The translations under genes and the position numbers were made by a program. From NCBI GenBank assembly GCA_020027655.1, contig JAHKKJ010000213.1:1-6421 (forward strand): a DNA stretch of 6,421 bases, written 5' to 3'. The DNA is from Deltaproteobacteria bacterium. Lineage in GTDB: Bacteria > Desulfobacterota > Binatia > UBA9968. The notes beneath the pieces were generated by a model. That model was not told where the DNA came from and ran no database searches. It saw nothing but the letters and a program-made list of their open reading frames with translations. Shown here in pieces: positions 5,984 to 6,421 of this stretch; the stretch's first letter is position 1, and each line of letters starts with the position of its first letter.

Positions 5984-5997
5984 CGAACGCCTGTTCA
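5984..5997. promoter_or_regulatory. LexA-box-like palindrome GAAC-N4-GTTC
   Basis: CGAACGCCTGTTCA contains a perfect GAAC-N4-GTTC dyad (5985-5996), the core of the SOS box bound by LexA in Firmicutes and Actinobacteria. It lies between the two divergent promoters, four bases upstream of the rightward -35. An overlapping AGGCG/CGCCT hairpin (5977-5981 with 5988-5992) competes with this reading. One such dyad is not very unlikely by chance, and neither flanking gene is a classical SOS gene. Confidence 0.3.
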
Positions 5998-6000
5998 CTA

Positions 6001-6029
6001 TTGATTTATCTGGGCTGTTTTGTTAAGAA
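6001..6029 (+). promoter_or_regulatory. Candidate sigma70-type promoter of the PaaA-like gene
   Basis: TTGATT (6001-6006) and TAAGAA (6024-6029, followed by T) are separated by 17 bases. Transcription would begin near 6036, about 35 bases before the start codon. Confidence 0.55.
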
Positions 6030-6059
6030 TTTCTCGTAGGCTGACGGTCGGCTGCAACC

Positions 6060-6066
6060 AAGGAGG
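6060..6066 (+). promoter_or_regulatory. Strong Shine-Dalgarno of the PaaA-like gene
   Basis: AAGGAGG (6060-6066) lies 4 bases before ATG 6071. It is one of the strongest ribosome binding sites in the window and fixes the start. Confidence 0.85.
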
Positions 6067-6070
6067 GCTG

Positions 6071-6421
6071 ATGTTTACCGAGAAAGTAGAACTTAAGGAT
6101 TTTGAAAAACAAGATCCGGAGTATCAGGATCTTTTGCGGCGAGTACTGGCGATTCAAGCAGACTGTGAGATCGGCGGGCCGAACCTCTATGTTAAGGATA
6201 TCTTGCCCAACGCGCCGACCAAGTTAGATCAGCTTATCGTCGCCCGCACGGCGGCCGAAGAGATGGACCATTTCAGAAAGATGGCCCGCTTGGCTGGTGA
6301 TATTGGCGTCGATGTTTCATACACGCTCAGTCGGCCCAATCAAGAACGATACGTTGAAGCCTTTCGTGGCCAGATCAAAACCTGGGAAGATTTTGCCGTG
6401 TTCGGATTCCTCGTCGACCGC
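6071..6421 (+). CDS. PaaA/PaaC-family ferritin-like diiron protein, N-terminal part only
   Basis: The 117 visible residues resemble the start of the phenylacetic acid catabolic (PaaA_PaaC) ferritin-like family, whose best-known member is the oxygenase subunit of phenylacetyl-CoA epoxidase. A helix with ADCEIGGPNLY (30-40) offers E33 as a first iron ligand. A second helix, RTAAEEMDHFRKMARLAGD (59-77), carries the ExxH pair E64-H67. Their spacing of 31 residues fits the first half of a four-helix diiron bundle; the second Glu/ExxH half lies beyond the window. The charged N-terminus has no signal peptide, so it should be cytoplasmic. It has its own predicted promoter and a strong ribosome binding site. 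No other paa or box gene is visible, so assignment to phenylacetate degradation would be premature; some family members are of unknown function. The gene runs off the right edge. Confidence 0.75.
   Translation, partial: MFTEKVELKDFEKQDPEYQDLLRRVLAIQADCEIGGPNLYVKDILPNAPTKLDQLIVARTAAEEMDHFRKMARLAGDIGVDVSYTLSRPNQERYVEAFRGQIKTWEDFAVFGFLVDR

Noticed and set aside
5977..5992. Small hairpin AGGCG/CGCCT
   Set aside because: A 5-bp stem without a T-run is too weak to call a terminator, and it overlaps the GAAC-N4-GTTC dyad, so only one reading can hold.

Overview
The window looks like an ordinary bacterial chromosome segment of moderate GC content. It holds four complete protein genes (TatB-like, deacetylase, FabF, FabH), a complete nicotinate phosphoribosyltransferase gene, and two genes cut by the window edges (tatC on the left, a PaaA-like diiron protein on the right). 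There are no rRNA or tRNA genes, no recognisable insertion sequence and no CRISPR array. The TatB-like and PaaA-like proteins suggest a Gram-negative bacterium, possibly Desulfobacterota or a related uncultured lineage. That placement is a weak inference from protein flavour only.

Layout. Positions 1-894 on the minus strand carry a twin-arginine export pair, tatB-like then tatC, with a 4-base GTGA overlap. Positions 895-1182 form a divergent non-coding gap. It contains a hairpin followed by a T-run on the plus strand and a set of nested complementary segments that pair better on the minus strand, so it may hold a structured RNA or leader. Positions 1183-4520 on the plus strand carry an HDAC-superfamily amidohydrolase, then fabF and fabH. 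A good sigma70-type promoter sits in the 66-base spacer before fabF, and fabF/fabH overlap as ATGA with a strong ribosome binding site, so those two form a coupled unit. Positions 4569-5921 on the minus strand carry nicotinate phosphoribosyltransferase (pncB type), convergent with fabH across 48 bases without a clear terminator. Positions 5922-6070 are a dense divergent regulatory region. Positions 6071-6421 begin a PaaA/PaaC-family ferritin-like protein.

How they work together. FabH starts fatty acid synthesis (acetyl-CoA plus malonyl-ACP) and FabF elongates. The usual partners fabD, fabG and acpP are not between or beside them here. NaPRTase feeds NAD salvage, and TatBC exports folded proteins; these are independent housekeeping functions. 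The deacetylase and the PaaA-like protein have no assigned substrate.

The most interesting non-coding signals are three. One is a perfect 9-bp inverted repeat spanning the predicted -10 element and Shine-Dalgarno of pncB. The second is a LexA-box-like GAAC-N4-GTTC palindrome between the two divergent promoters. The third is the possible structured element upstream of tatB. I do not see a clearly novel multi-gene system in this window.
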